Of a DNA stretch of 64,000 bases, positions 43,095 to 52,150 are shown one piece after another; within the stretch, counting starts at the first letter, position 1; the number at the start of each line of letters is the position of its first letter. Made by a program: the position numbers and the translations under genes. Source of the stretch: an uncultured Chloroflexales bacterium. Lineage in GTDB: Bacteria > Chloroflexota > Chloroflexia > Chloroflexales > Chloroflexaceae. The notes beneath the pieces were generated by a model that was not told the origin of the DNA, ran no database searches, and saw only the letters and a program-made list of their open reading frames with translations. Location of the stretch: the NCBI GenBank assembly GCA_937902315.1, contig CALGUG010000019.1:1-64000 (forward strand), written 5' to 3'.

Positions 43095-44228
43095 TTAGCG
43101 TACCGTCATCGGCATCACAAGGTGAACATAGCCATCTTGGCCGACCGGCTTAAACACGCCCGGCGAGCGGGGTGTTTGGGTCTCGAAGGCCACTTGCGGC
43201 GTCTTGATCGCGGCCAGTGCATCTTGCAGATAGCGTACGTTGAGCGCGATCGGGCCGCCCTCGCCTTGCACCATGCCGTCGAGTTCGCCGGTGTTGTCGC
43301 CGACTTCGGCAGCGTTCGCGCTGATGATCAGCTTGCCCGGGCCGATCTCGCCGCCCGGTTCGAGCGAGCACTTGACGGTGCTCTGGCTGGCGTTGGCAAA
43401 GAAGGAGGCCAGCTTAACCGCCTTGATCATCTCTTGGGTGTCGAAGACGCTGCGGGTCGCGTAGGTAGTCGGAATAATGCGCTCGAAATCGGGGAATTTG
43501 CCATCGATCAAGCGCGAAACCAGATCGGTGTTTTCGGTGTGGAAGAGCACCTGACCGCCCGAAGGGGTCACGGTGATTTCGACATTGCCTTCGGTATCGC
43601 CCAAAATGCGCGAAAGTTCGCTCAAGGTACGGGCTGGCACAATAAATTCTTGGGGATTTTCGACTGGTTCGGCCAAGGTGATGGTGCGTTTAGCGAGCCG
43701 GAAGCCATCGGTGGCAGCGAAGGTAGCCTCTTCGCCCTTGAGGCGAATGAGCACGCCCGCCAAAACTGGGCGCGAATCGTCGCTGGCGGCGGCGAAAGCG
43801 ACCTGATCGATCGTCTCGCGCAGCACATCGGGCGCCAGCGTTACAGTCGGCTCCTGATCAGAAATGGTAGGAATAGCAGGGAACTCTTCTGCTTCAATAC
43901 CTTTGATATTGCTATTGAAACGCGCACAGGTGACTTGCGCCGTCACAGTACGGGGGTCGAGGGCCAGAGTCACGCGGTCGTTGGGCAGGCTTCCGATCAC
44001 ATCGCTCAAGAGCTTTGCGGGAACGGTGACAGCACCTTCTTCCTCAACCTTTGCGCCGATCCAGCAGGTGATCCCTACTTCAAGATTCGTCGCTGCTAGC
44101 TTTAATCGGCCTCGGTCAGTGGCGAGCAACACATTCGAAAGCACAGGGAGTGTGCTCTTTCCAGCGACGGCATGGCTGACAGTCGCTAGCCCTTTTTTGA
44201 GGTTTTCTTGTAAGCAGGAAAGTCGCAT
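43095..44228 (-). CDS. dnaN: DNA polymerase III beta sliding clamp
   Basis: 377 aa, ATG after TGAGGAACC. Three repeated clamp domains: start MRLSCLQENLKKGLATVSHAV, TLPVLSNVLL, VLAGVLIRLKGEEATFAATDGFRLA (between domains), and the C-terminal GYVHLVMPMTVR, the hydrophobic-pocket region that binds polymerase peptides. Forms a ring on DNA as a processivity factor. dnaA, recF and gyrB, its usual neighbours, are absent on both sides, so it appears removed from oriC; no DnaA-box cluster was seen. Confidence 0.96.
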   Translation of the reverse strand: MRLSCLQENLKKGLATVSHAVAGKSTLPVLSNVLLATDRGRLKLAATNLEVGITCWIGAKVEEEGAVTVPAKLLSDVIGSLPNDRVTLALDPRTVTAQVTCARFNSNIKGIEAEEFPAIPTISDQEPTVTLAPDVLRETIDQVAFAAASDDSRPVLAGVLIRLKGEEATFAATDGFRLAKRTITLAEPVENPQEFIVPARTLSELSRILGDTEGNVEITVTPSGGQVLFHTENTDLVSRLIDGKFPDFERIIPTTYATRSVFDTQEMIKAVKLASFFANASQSTVKCSLEPGGEIGPGKLIISANAAEVGDNTGELDGMVQGEGGPIALNVRYLQDALAAIKTPQVAFETQTPRSPGVFKPVGQDGYVHLVMPMTVR

Positions 44229-44284
44229 AAGTGAGGTTCCTCAGGTAATACATAAAAAATAAAAACAAGCACTAGATCTGTCCC

Positions 44285-44290
44285 ATTATA
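44285..44290 (-). promoter_or_regulatory. Extended -10 promoter of dnaN
   Basis: Minus strand TGTTATAAT (extended -10, TATAAT at 44285-44290). No clear -35. Leader about 50 nt. Confidence 0.55.
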
Positions 44291-44572
44291 ACATACCGCG
44301 TTTGGAATCTTACTTCGTCGCAAGGCTGATTATCGCACTTTACGGCATTACATTCGATAATCGTACTATCAAATTAGTAGCTTTAGTAGCGGATTTTTCA
44401 CTGAAAGATTTTCCAAGAGTGTGGTATAAACAGAACAGACGATGCTACATTGTGTGCCTCGTCGAGGCAGCTTAGCACGAGCAGTGCTCGGGCACTTTTT
44501 CGGGCAGATTTGCGTCACATAGCTAGTGAGTTGTTGGGCATACACGCTCGCTGGCCGAAAACGAAATCTCTG
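44291..44572. other. Intergenic region upstream of dnaN
   Basis: No gene found. Contains the short palindrome TGCCTCGTCGAGGCA (about 44456-44470) and GCACGAGCAGTGCTCGGGC. Not a family A or B repeat. Confidence 0.35.
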
Positions 44573-44601
44573 TTGTTGCATTGGTTGTCTTATCGTATAC
44601 T
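44573..44601 (+). promoter_or_regulatory. Sigma70-like promoter with a 300-nt leader
   Basis: TTGTTG (44573-44578), 17-bp spacer, TATACT (44596-44601), start near 44608. The next gene starts at 44909, so either a long leader or a separate small RNA lies between; the leader has several short stems but I recognise no RNA family. Confidence 0.6.
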
Positions 44602-44908
44602 ACGGGAGTGCTGACTAGGTGGTGTGGTTCGTTTCTATCAGAGCTACTCTGAGCACGGAATAGCAGCAAGCGCTTGTGGCTGCAGTGTGCCCTTGCGAGC
44701 CATTTAGTTCTGCCACGCTCTGCTGCAACCTACTCGATCTGTGTCGCCTCTTTGAAGGATCGTTGGGCTCAGATCGCTCGCGCCAGAGGAATGGGTTTGC
44801 TACGTCGCGACCACCTAGCGATTGTAAGATCGGGGCCAGATTGTAAAACGAACTTCAACAGCATAGATCATTCAAGCCGCGCACGGCCTAGAGAAGAATT
44901 CTTGTCCC

Positions 44909-45562
44909 ATGAAGTTACAGCTATCGGGCTACACGGTTGGCCCATTGGCCGAAAACTGCTATCTCCTTCACGCACCCACATCGAACGCAGCAGTTTTTAT
45001 TGACCCTGGATTTAGCGCCCCAGAACTGATCGCCCTGATCGAGGAGGAAGGCGTCGAGCTACAGGCTATTCTCTTGACGCACGCTCACCTCGATCATGTT
45101 GGTGCCTTGACACAGCTCCGGCGACACTTTGCTGTACCGGTCTACCTCCATCCTGCCGATAACCAATTACTCGGGCAAGCGCACCTTGAGTGGCGTCGCT
45201 TTGGTGTGCAGATCGAACCGATCGCACCAGCCGAACGCGCCTTAGCTCACGGCGATCGCTTGCAATTTGGCGAGATCACGCTCGACGTGATCCACACGCC
45301 GGGCCATACCCCCGGTGGTGTTTGCTTTTATGCTGCCGACCAAGGCCTGTTGATCGGTGGCGATACCCTGTTTCGTAGAAGTGTAGGGCGCACCGATCTG
45401 CCGGGCGGCGATTTCGCAGCCCTCGAGCGCAGCATCCGTGAACGTCTCTACACGCTCCCCAATCCCGAGCAAATTGTGGTCTATCCCGGGCATGGAGAGC
45501 CAACAACTATACGCGAAGAAATGGAAGAAAATCCGTTTGTTGGTATACGTAGCACTACGTGA
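44909..45562 (+). CDS. MBL-fold hydrolase, glyoxalase II-like
   Basis: 217 aa, common length for the YcbL/GloB-like group. Motifs: PLAENCYLL, AVFIDPGF, LLTHAHLDHVGAL (HxHxDH), TPGHTPGGVCFY, LLIGGDTLFRRSVGRTDLPGGD and VYPGHGEPTTI. Likely hydrolyses a thioester such as an S-acylthiol. Precedes leucyl aminopeptidase by 24 bp, so probably one operon (MBL-pepA-MBL) ending in the strong terminator at 48051. RBS weak. Confidence 0.9.
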   Translation: MKLQLSGYTVGPLAENCYLLHAPTSNAAVFIDPGFSAPELIALIEEEGVELQAILLTHAHLDHVGALTQLRRHFAVPVYLHPADNQLLGQAHLEWRRFGVQIEPIAPAERALAHGDRLQFGEITLDVIHTPGHTPGGVCFYAADQGLLIGGDTLFRRSVGRTDLPGGDFAALERSIRERLYTLPNPEQIVVYPGHGEPTTIREEMEENPFVGIRSTT

Positions 45563-45586
45563 TACCTTGAAAGGTCTAACCAGCTT

Positions 45587-47044
45587 ATGAAGATTACGGT
45601 ACGTCAAGCTGATCTGCTTCAGGAAACGACCGATTTACTCGTTCTTAGTGTATACGAGTCTGAAACATTGCCAGAGTCGATTGCGAACTTGATCGAAGCT
45701 GAAGACTTCTCTGGTAGTGCAAAACAACAGTTGCTCGTGTATACTCGAGGTGCCCTGCCTGCAAAACGGCTCTTGTTGCAGGGCTTAGGCAAAGCCGAGA
45801 AGGCCAAGGCTGACCATATTCGCCAAGCTGCGGCTCAAGCGGCTCAGAAAGCGCGCGAACTCAAGGTTTCGAGTTATGTCAGCAACCTGCCGAGCGTGAA
45901 CGGCCTCTCGCCACGCCAGGTGGCCCAAGCTGCTGGCGAAGGCGCTCTGCTCGGCTTGTATCGTTTCCTGCGCTACAAGACCGATTCCAAAGAGGCCGAT
46001 CAGAAGGATCCCGAGAGCCTCACCTTCTTGGTATCGGCCGACGCTGAGGAAGCCAGCGCAGGTGCGGCCGCCGCTGAGGCGATCGCTCGCGGCGTCGCGT
46101 TTGCACGCGATCTCGCCAATAGTCCGCCCAACGAGGTCAATCCTGCCTATTTGGGCGATGCAGCTCTGGCTTTGGGCGAGCGTTTGGGCCTCAAGGTTAC
46201 CGTCTATGGCCTTGAAGAGCTGAAAGAGCGCGGCTTCGGCGGTCTGCTCGCTGTGGGTCAAGGTTCGGCTTCGCCGCCCCGTTTCATCATTATGGAATAC
46301 GGCCAAGCGGCTGAGGGCACGCCCACGGTGGTGCTGGTTGGCAAAGGTATCACCTTCGACACCGGTGGTATCAGCATCAAACCTGCCGAGTCCATGGACA
46401 ACATGAAGATGGACATGGGCGGTGCTGCCGCCGTCTTCGGCGCTATGCAGGCCGTCGCCGAACTGAAGCTACCTCTGCACGTGGTCGGTTTGGTCAGCTC
46501 GGCTGAAAACATGCCCAGCGGTACAGCCTATCGTCCGGGCGATGTGATCAAGACCCTGAGCGGCAAAACGGTCGAAGTGCTCAACACCGACGCCGAAGGC
46601 CGCATTGTACTGGCCGATGCGCTCTACTACGCTCAGAGCTACAAACCTGCAGGTGTTGTCGACCTCGCTACTCTGACCGGAGCGATTATGGTTGCGCTTG
46701 GCCCGCACGCGATCGGTGCCATGGGCAACAGCCCCGAATTGATGGCACGACTGGTGCAAGCAGGTGAAATTTCGAGCGAGCGTGTTTGGGAACTACCGCT
46801 TTGGGATGAGTACCGCGAGATGGTCCGCAGCGATATCGCAGATGTTCGCAATACAGGTGGTGCTCGTTTTGGTGGCGCAATCACTGCTGCTGCCTTTCTC
46901 GATGCCTTTGTTGGCGATATGCCATGGGTCCACCTTGATATCGCAGGCACAGCTTGGGGTGGCAGCAAGCCGTACCATGCCAAGGGTGCAACCGGTATAG
47001 GTGTACGGTTATTGGTGCAGATGCTGCAGGATTGGTCAGCATAA
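45587..47044 (+). CDS. pepA: Leucyl aminopeptidase (M17)
   Basis: 485 aa, family length. N-terminal macro-like domain (1-160), then the catalytic domain: VGKGITFDTGGISIKPAESMDNMKMDMGGAAAVFG (metal Lys, Asp and catalytic Lys region), EVLNTDAEGRIVLADAL (M17 signature, metal Asp and Glu), DLATLTGAI, and GAAFLDAF-like PWVHLDIAGTAW. Cytosolic hexamer with two metal ions, removing N-terminal residues from peptides. Second gene of a likely operon with two MBL hydrolases. Confidence 0.95.
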   Translation: MKITVRQADLLQETTDLLVLSVYESETLPESIANLIEAEDFSGSAKQQLLVYTRGALPAKRLLLQGLGKAEKAKADHIRQAAAQAAQKARELKVSSYVSNLPSVNGLSPRQVAQAAGEGALLGLYRFLRYKTDSKEADQKDPESLTFLVSADAEEASAGAAAAEAIARGVAFARDLANSPPNEVNPAYLGDAALALGERLGLKVTVYGLEELKERGFGGLLAVGQGSASPPRFIIMEYGQAAEGTPTVVLVGKGITFDTGGISIKPAESMDNMKMDMGGAAAVFGAMQAVAELKLPLHVVGLVSSAENMPSGTAYRPGDVIKTLSGKTVEVLNTDAEGRIVLADALYYAQSYKPAGVVDLATLTGAIMVALGPHAIGAMGNSPELMARLVQAGEISSERVWELPLWDEYREMVRSDIADVRNTGGARFGGAITAAAFLDAFVGDMPWVHLDIAGTAWGGSKPYHAKGATGIGVRLLVQMLQDWSA

Positions 47045-47124
47045 ACACCCATTCCTGAAACTTATTTAGTACAACACGGCACAAGACATGCAATGGCGCA
47101 TGCGTATTTAGGAGGGGTTGCTAG

Positions 47125-48039
47125 ATGGGGGACGAACGTTTTACCGTACGCGTATGGGGCGCCAGGGGAAGCTATCCGATGCCCGGCCCAACAACGTTGC
47201 GCTATGGGGGTAATACTACCTGTGTTGAGGTGCAGGTGGGAGGTCACACCCTGATTATCGATGCAGGAACCGGCATCATTAATCTTGGCTACGATCTGGT
47301 ACGGCGCGCACGGGAGAACGGCGGGCAGCCAATAGTCGCGACGTTGCTCTTCACACATATGCATCACGACCATACCCAAGGCTTTCCGTTTTTCCCGCCA
47401 GCCTATCTGGGTTCCAGCATTCTGCATATTGTTGGGCCGCGCACATTCGAGCAAGATCTTGAGGAGACGCTCAATCATGCGGTGCTGCCGCCGAGCTTCC
47501 CGGTCAGTCTGCATGAAATGCCATCGCTTAAGACCATCAGTAATTTGCGCGAGACAGAGATGGTCATTATGGATCCCGGTACGCATGCGCCACGCGTTGT
47601 TAACAGCTATCATTCGCACCTTGATCTCTCGCCCGATGCGGTGCGTATTCGCGTTCTCAAGAGCTATGCTCATCCGAAGAGTGGAGTCTACATTTACCGG
47701 ATCGAATGGCGCAACGCTTCTATGGTTTTTGCCTCCGACACCGAAGGCTATGTGGATACAGACCGCCGTATCGTAAACTTCGCGCGCGATACCGATCTGC
47801 TGATTCACGATTGCCAGTATTCGAGCGAACACTATGCCGCTTCAAAGCAGGGTTGGGGTCACAGCACCCCAGCCATGGCTTGTGCGGTCGCGCGTATGTG
47901 TGGCACTCGTCGTCTAGTGCTCTTTCATCACGAACCGCGCTACAGCGACGAGGCGATCGACGAGATCGAGCAGCAAGCTCGCGAGCTGTTCCCGCATACC
48001 GACGCCGCCTTTGAGGGCATGGAGATCGATTTACTCTAG
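47125..48039 (+). CDS. MBL-fold hydrolase, PhnP/phosphodiesterase-like
   Basis: 304 aa, ATG after AGGAGGGG. Starts RVWGARGSYPMPGPTTLRYGGNTTCVEVQ, the opening of the PhnP/RNase Z-like group, followed by LIIDAGTGI, LFTHMHHDHTQGFPFF (HxHxDH), VFASDTEGY, DLLIHDCQYSSEHY and VLFHHEPRYSDEAID. Probably a phosphodiesterase, possibly on cyclic nucleotides; related domains also occur next to response regulators. Last gene before the terminator at 48051. Confidence 0.88.
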   Translation: MGDERFTVRVWGARGSYPMPGPTTLRYGGNTTCVEVQVGGHTLIIDAGTGIINLGYDLVRRARENGGQPIVATLLFTHMHHDHTQGFPFFPPAYLGSSILHIVGPRTFEQDLEETLNHAVLPPSFPVSLHEMPSLKTISNLRETEMVIMDPGTHAPRVVNSYHSHLDLSPDAVRIRVLKSYAHPKSGVYIYRIEWRNASMVFASDTEGYVDTDRRIVNFARDTDLLIHDCQYSSEHYAASKQGWGHSTPAMACAVARMCGTRRLVLFHHEPRYSDEAIDEIEQQARELFPHTDAAFEGMEIDLL

Positions 48040-48050
48040 CATCTGATTCA

Positions 48051-48100
48051 AAAAGGGAGCGATTTCGTCACGGGTACGAAATCGCTCCCTTTTGCTTTTC
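48051..48100 (+). terminator. Rho-independent terminator of the MBL-pepA-MBL operon
   Basis: 18-bp perfect stem: AAAAGGGAGCGATTTCGT (48051-48068) with ACGAAATCGCTCCCTTTT (48076-48093), then GCTTTTC. 11 bp past the stop at 48039. Confidence 0.93.
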
Positions 48101-48132
48101 TATCAACCTCGCTCTTGTATTTCATCTGCCAG

Positions 48133-48262
48133 TTTAGCGCTCTAGCGGAGAGGTCTCTGGCCCAAACAAGCTTTTGGCGCGTCCGCCTACGGCTACCAAC
48201 ATCCCGCCCGCAAGCAGAGGCGTATTCCTTTGTGTCGAAAGGCCGCCCCAAAACCTAACACT
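48133..48262 (-). repeat. Family A repeat unit, single copy
   Basis: Outer arm TAGCGGAGAGGTCTCTGG, core at 48178-48195 (complement), inner end GGCCGCCCCAAAAC. Mirror image of the unit at 53561 and adjoining a family B element. Confidence 0.85.
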
Positions 48263-48273
48263 ACAGTAGACGC

Positions 48274-48392
48274 CATACCAAATCAGCTTAAAGACTGGTT
48301 TCTTTCGCAATACGTGAAAACCAAAAGCGGGGAAGTTGTTGAGTGAAATTTCGCGCGACGGCACGAAGTTTCACTCAACAAAAATAGCCAAG
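48274..48392 (-). repeat. Family B element with 17-bp hairpin
   Basis: ATACCAAATCAG at the left (48274). Hairpin TGTTGAGTGAAATTTCG (48337-48353) with CGAAGTTTCACTCAACA (48364-48380), one G-T pair. Ends beside the stop codon of the histidine kinase gene at 48393. Confidence 0.8.
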
Positions 48393-51300
48393 TTATAGAT
48401 CGATGGTAACGATCGGCAGCGTGAAGTAGAAGGTGCTTCCTTTGCCGACCGTGCTTGTTACACCGATCGTTCCGCCGTGCGCTTCGGCGACCAGTTTGCA
48501 GAAGGTCAGCCCCAGACCTGTGCCGCCCCGACGCTCGCCCGCCTGCCCGAACTTATCGAAGATCTTGGCCAGATCTTTCTCTGCAATGCCGATGCCTTGA
48601 TCGCTGACGCTCACCTTGACCACGCGGTCGTTGATGATAGTTAAAGGCGGCAGCTCATCTTGAATGGCCGTGTCTTCGTATAAGCCGCTCTCATCGCGCG
48701 CGATGAACGATGGCCCGTTCTCAACCTCTTCGATGCAGGCTTGCACCCGAATCGTGCTGCCACGCTCGCTGAACTTCAGGGCGTTGTCGATCAGGTTTTG
48801 CAGCACGCGCACGATCAGCTCGCCATCGGCATAGATCAACGGCAACTGTTCGGGGATCTCGCTCTGAATCGTGATATCGCGGTCGCGTGCCTGCGGCAGA
48901 ATGCGGTTGGCGGCCCGTCGCACCAGAACGCTGAGCGGCTGCGGCATGCGGTTCATAGGCATGCGCCCCGATTCGAGTCGGCTGATATCGAGCATCAGGT
49001 TGACCATTTCGAGCATTTGCTGCGCGCTGGTATGGGCGATCGTCAGAATGCTGCGCTGGTTCTCGCTGATCGGCCCGGTCACGCCCTTAAACAGCATATC
49101 GATCGAGGTCATTACGCTGGTGATCGGGCTGCGCATATCGTGCACGATCATATTGGTCAGATCTTGGCGCAGGCGTTCGGCCTCTTTGGCGCTGGTGATA
49201 TCGCGCAGAATCAGCAACAGACCCTCGCGCTTCTCTTTGCCATAGGCGGCTAGGCTCATCCAGTCCAGCGAACAGACCTTCGGCGTCAGTTGGTTGAGCT
49301 GGCCTTGCACAACCTCTTGGCTGTCGCGCATTACGGCTTGAATACCCTCGCGCAGCGCCAACCATTCGCTATCGGGATAGTTAGCGTTGCTCTGCCACAG
49401 TTCTAAAAATTCCGAAAGGCTGCGGCCTTCCAGGCGCGTATCGATATCGCAGAGCTGATAGGTCGCGCTGTTGGCGACGGCGATGCGCTCGTGCGGATCG
49501 ATCAGCAGAATGCCATCGTGGGTAGAGGCCATAATCGCTGCCAGCTGATCGCGACCACGGTTGACCGCGCTCCACAGGCGCAGGTTAGCCGCAGCGGCAG
49601 CGGCCTGACCAGCGAAGAGCGTCAACATCTCGAGGTCGGCGGCGGGCGGCAAGACCTCGCCATAGCCCACACAAAGCACCCCAAGCGTATTGGGCGCTGT
49701 GCGCAGCGGCACTGTGACCAGAATATGGGTGGCCTGACCGGGTGAGCGGATCTGTTCGCTCGGCAAGGTATAGACCTCGGGTCGATTGGTGATCAGCGCG
49801 TGTTGCGCGTGCAGATGAACCAACTCGGGGTCCATGTCGAGCTGGCCGATATGCACCAGCGGCGTTTTAGAAAGCTCGACCGAGTCTTCGGGGTTCTGCC
49901 CTTTATTCAGCAGAACACAAGCTCCGAGAGCGTGCGAGACTTCGATCACGCCCCGCGCCGTCATACTGAAGATCTCCTCTTCCGATTGGATGAGGGTGTT
50001 GATCGCCATGCCCAAGGCGTTCAGCGCGGTGAGGCTGCGCAAGCTATGAGCCTGCTCTTCGTAGAGGCGCGCGTTTTCGATTGCGACGGCCGCTTGGTTG
50101 GCAAAAATCTCTAAGATCTGAACCTGATCGGCGGTTGGCAGCGTGTTGTCGATCGGGTGCTGTACGCGTAGGAAGCCCAGCAGATTTTTAGAGTTGTCGA
50201 CCATAATCGTCAATAAGACGTCGCGTGGGTCCCAAGCGCCCGGTGGAATCGGCTCAGTCACCTCTGGCGGTTGTTCATCGTTCCAGAGCGCAAAGTAGTC
50301 CGCACTGCGATGGTCGATCAAATAGGTTGAAGCGCCGCGCTGGAATTCGGGCCGCAGTAGCTCGGTGAAGGCTTGTAGCGAGACCGAATCGCGCTGTTTG
50401 ATGCCGTTTGGCGCGCTGGTTGTGATACGCTGTAGATAGGGTTGGTTGCTATGGTTGTGCATCACCAAGGCGATCGAGGCCTCTGCAAAGCCTGTGCTGC
50501 GGCTGACCGCTTGCGTGACCTGCCAAACCAGATCGGTGAGGCGTTGCTCGGCTCGCAGCGCATTGCCAACTTCGAGAATCTCGCGTAGTTGGTTGTTGGT
50601 GCGGTCGAGCTCGCGGGCGCGTTGAGCCAGCGCTTGGTCGACTTGGGCGAAGCGTCGGGCGTTCTCGAGCGCGATCACTGCTTGATCGCTGGCAGCCTCG
50701 ATCAGGCGTTTATCTTCTTCGGTAAAGATACGACCGCCGCGCTTGTTAACCACCTCCATCACGCCTTGGATCTTGTTTCCGGCTCGCAGCGGAACCGCCA
50801 AGATCGTGCGGGTTGTAAAGCCGGTTTGGCTGTCGGTGTTGGCGTAGAAGCGTCCATCTTCGCGCACATTGTTGACCATCGTCGCGCGGCCTGTGCTTAG
50901 TACATTGCCCGCGATGCCAACCCCGCGCGGAATGCGCTGGCCGATCAACTGGTTGCCCGCCGGACCGCCCGCGAAGGCGAACACTAAGTCGCCACTCTCT
51001 TCGTCGAGCAGCAGCAGCGAACCCTCTTCGGCTTCCAGCAGTTCTTGAACGTGCTGCATAATCAGCGAGGGCACCTTCTCGGAATCGAGCGTCGACGTGA
51101 TCGAGCGGCCGATATGGTTCAGATAGTTGAGTTGACGGGCGTGGCGCTCGGCCCGTTCGTAGAGCCGCGCGTTCAGTACGGCAACGCTGGCTTGGGCCGC
51201 GATCGACTGAAGCAGGTCGAAATGCTCGCTGGTATAGGCGTAATCGGGGCGATCACAGCTTACCGTCATCACACCCAAGATCTCTTCTTGGGCCAAAATC

Positions 51301-52106
51301 GGCACACACATCCAAGCGTTGTTGGTCACTTGATTGACCAACGAACGAGGGGTGATATTGCGCTTAATGCATTCGTCAGTGTAGTGGCGGGTCAATAAGC
51401 CAGTGCGGTTGCGCACCACTACATCGAGTAAACCTACGTTGGGTGGAATAAAACTCGGCGCAGCGATGGGGTTCCCGCCATGCACGACATAGAGCGGCCG
51501 CAGAATATGCTGTTGCTCGTCGTAGAGCGCGATGTAGAAGTTCGGCGCATACAACAGCCGACTGACAGCCTGATAGATGGCCTTCGGAAGTTCGTCGATA
51601 TGTAATAGGCTGCTAAGCGTTTGACCGATCTCGTTTAGCGTACGCAGCTGCAGTATCTGAGTCTGCGAGATCTCTTCAGGGAGAAAGACCTGCAAGGTAG
51701 GGGTCAGAACGGCACAGAGCATCTGTAAAGCCGTAACCTGATCGGGTTGACAGGCCGTCGTGCTGTTCATCAGGGTGATCCAGCCATGCAGCTTGCCACG
51801 TAAGCGGAGCGGGCACCAGTAGGCTAGATCGTCATCTATGATAAACTCGCCGTTTGCTAGGCGATTGAGCATTCTTTTTGGAGGTGAGGTTATGCGATGA
51901 TCGATGGCGTCGCAACGAGAATCAAGAACCTGGTAGCTCTTTTGGACGTTCCAGACTACACAAAAGCTTGACCCCGGCAGGATCGTATCGATATAGACCG
52001 CGCAGCGATCGAGCACGGCATGGACGTCATTTGCTTGCGGCAGCGTCTCTGCGAGCTGCTGATAGAAGCGTAGTAATTCAAATTCAAGTGAAGGGGGACT
52101 ACCCAT
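48393..52106 (-). CDS. Multi-GAF/PAS sensor histidine kinase
   Basis: 1237 aa from ATG 52106. An in-frame GTG at 52154 overlaps the rnhB stop (GTGA) and could be the start by coupling; neither has a good RBS. No membrane segments. About four or five GAF domains in the first 860 residues, each closing with an IAAQASVAVLNARLYE-like helix; a PAS domain (about 870-960, DGILLIDPHERIAVANSATY); HisKA near 990 (MIVHDMRSPITS, phospho-His); and HATPase (LQNLIDNALKFSERG, DQGIGI, GGTGLGLTFCKLVAEAHGG). Soluble sensor of small ligands, redox or light (no obvious chromophore Cys). No response regulator adjoins it. Confidence 0.9.
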   Translation of the reverse strand: MGSPPSLEFELLRFYQQLAETLPQANDVHAVLDRCAVYIDTILPGSSFCVVWNVQKSYQVLDSRCDAIDHRITSPPKRMLNRLANGEFIIDDDLAYWCPLRLRGKLHGWITLMNSTTACQPDQVTALQMLCAVLTPTLQVFLPEEISQTQILQLRTLNEIGQTLSSLLHIDELPKAIYQAVSRLLYAPNFYIALYDEQQHILRPLYVVHGGNPIAAPSFIPPNVGLLDVVVRNRTGLLTRHYTDECIKRNITPRSLVNQVTNNAWMCVPILAQEEILGVMTVSCDRPDYAYTSEHFDLLQSIAAQASVAVLNARLYERAERHARQLNYLNHIGRSITSTLDSEKVPSLIMQHVQELLEAEEGSLLLLDEESGDLVFAFAGGPAGNQLIGQRIPRGVGIAGNVLSTGRATMVNNVREDGRFYANTDSQTGFTTRTILAVPLRAGNKIQGVMEVVNKRGGRIFTEEDKRLIEAASDQAVIALENARRFAQVDQALAQRARELDRTNNQLREILEVGNALRAEQRLTDLVWQVTQAVSRSTGFAEASIALVMHNHSNQPYLQRITTSAPNGIKQRDSVSLQAFTELLRPEFQRGASTYLIDHRSADYFALWNDEQPPEVTEPIPPGAWDPRDVLLTIMVDNSKNLLGFLRVQHPIDNTLPTADQVQILEIFANQAAVAIENARLYEEQAHSLRSLTALNALGMAINTLIQSEEEIFSMTARGVIEVSHALGACVLLNKGQNPEDSVELSKTPLVHIGQLDMDPELVHLHAQHALITNRPEVYTLPSEQIRSPGQATHILVTVPLRTAPNTLGVLCVGYGEVLPPAADLEMLTLFAGQAAAAAANLRLWSAVNRGRDQLAAIMASTHDGILLIDPHERIAVANSATYQLCDIDTRLEGRSLSEFLELWQSNANYPDSEWLALREGIQAVMRDSQEVVQGQLNQLTPKVCSLDWMSLAAYGKEKREGLLLILRDITSAKEAERLRQDLTNMIVHDMRSPITSVMTSIDMLFKGVTGPISENQRSILTIAHTSAQQMLEMVNLMLDISRLESGRMPMNRMPQPLSVLVRRAANRILPQARDRDITIQSEIPEQLPLIYADGELIVRVLQNLIDNALKFSERGSTIRVQACIEEVENGPSFIARDESGLYEDTAIQDELPPLTIINDRVVKVSVSDQGIGIAEKDLAKIFDKFGQAGERRGGTGLGLTFCKLVAEAHGGTIGVTSTVGKGSTFYFTLPIVTIDL

Positions 52107-52150
52107 GATTATTGCCAGTAACTTAACGGCGAACCATAAAACGTGGCACG

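Noticed and set aside
43050..44099. 349-codon plus-strand ORF
   Set aside because: Antisense to dnaN, whose full family sequence is intact. The plus-strand translation has no recognisable domain.
44291..44908. oriC next to dnaN
   Set aside because: No DnaA-box matches or A+T-rich unwinding stretch.
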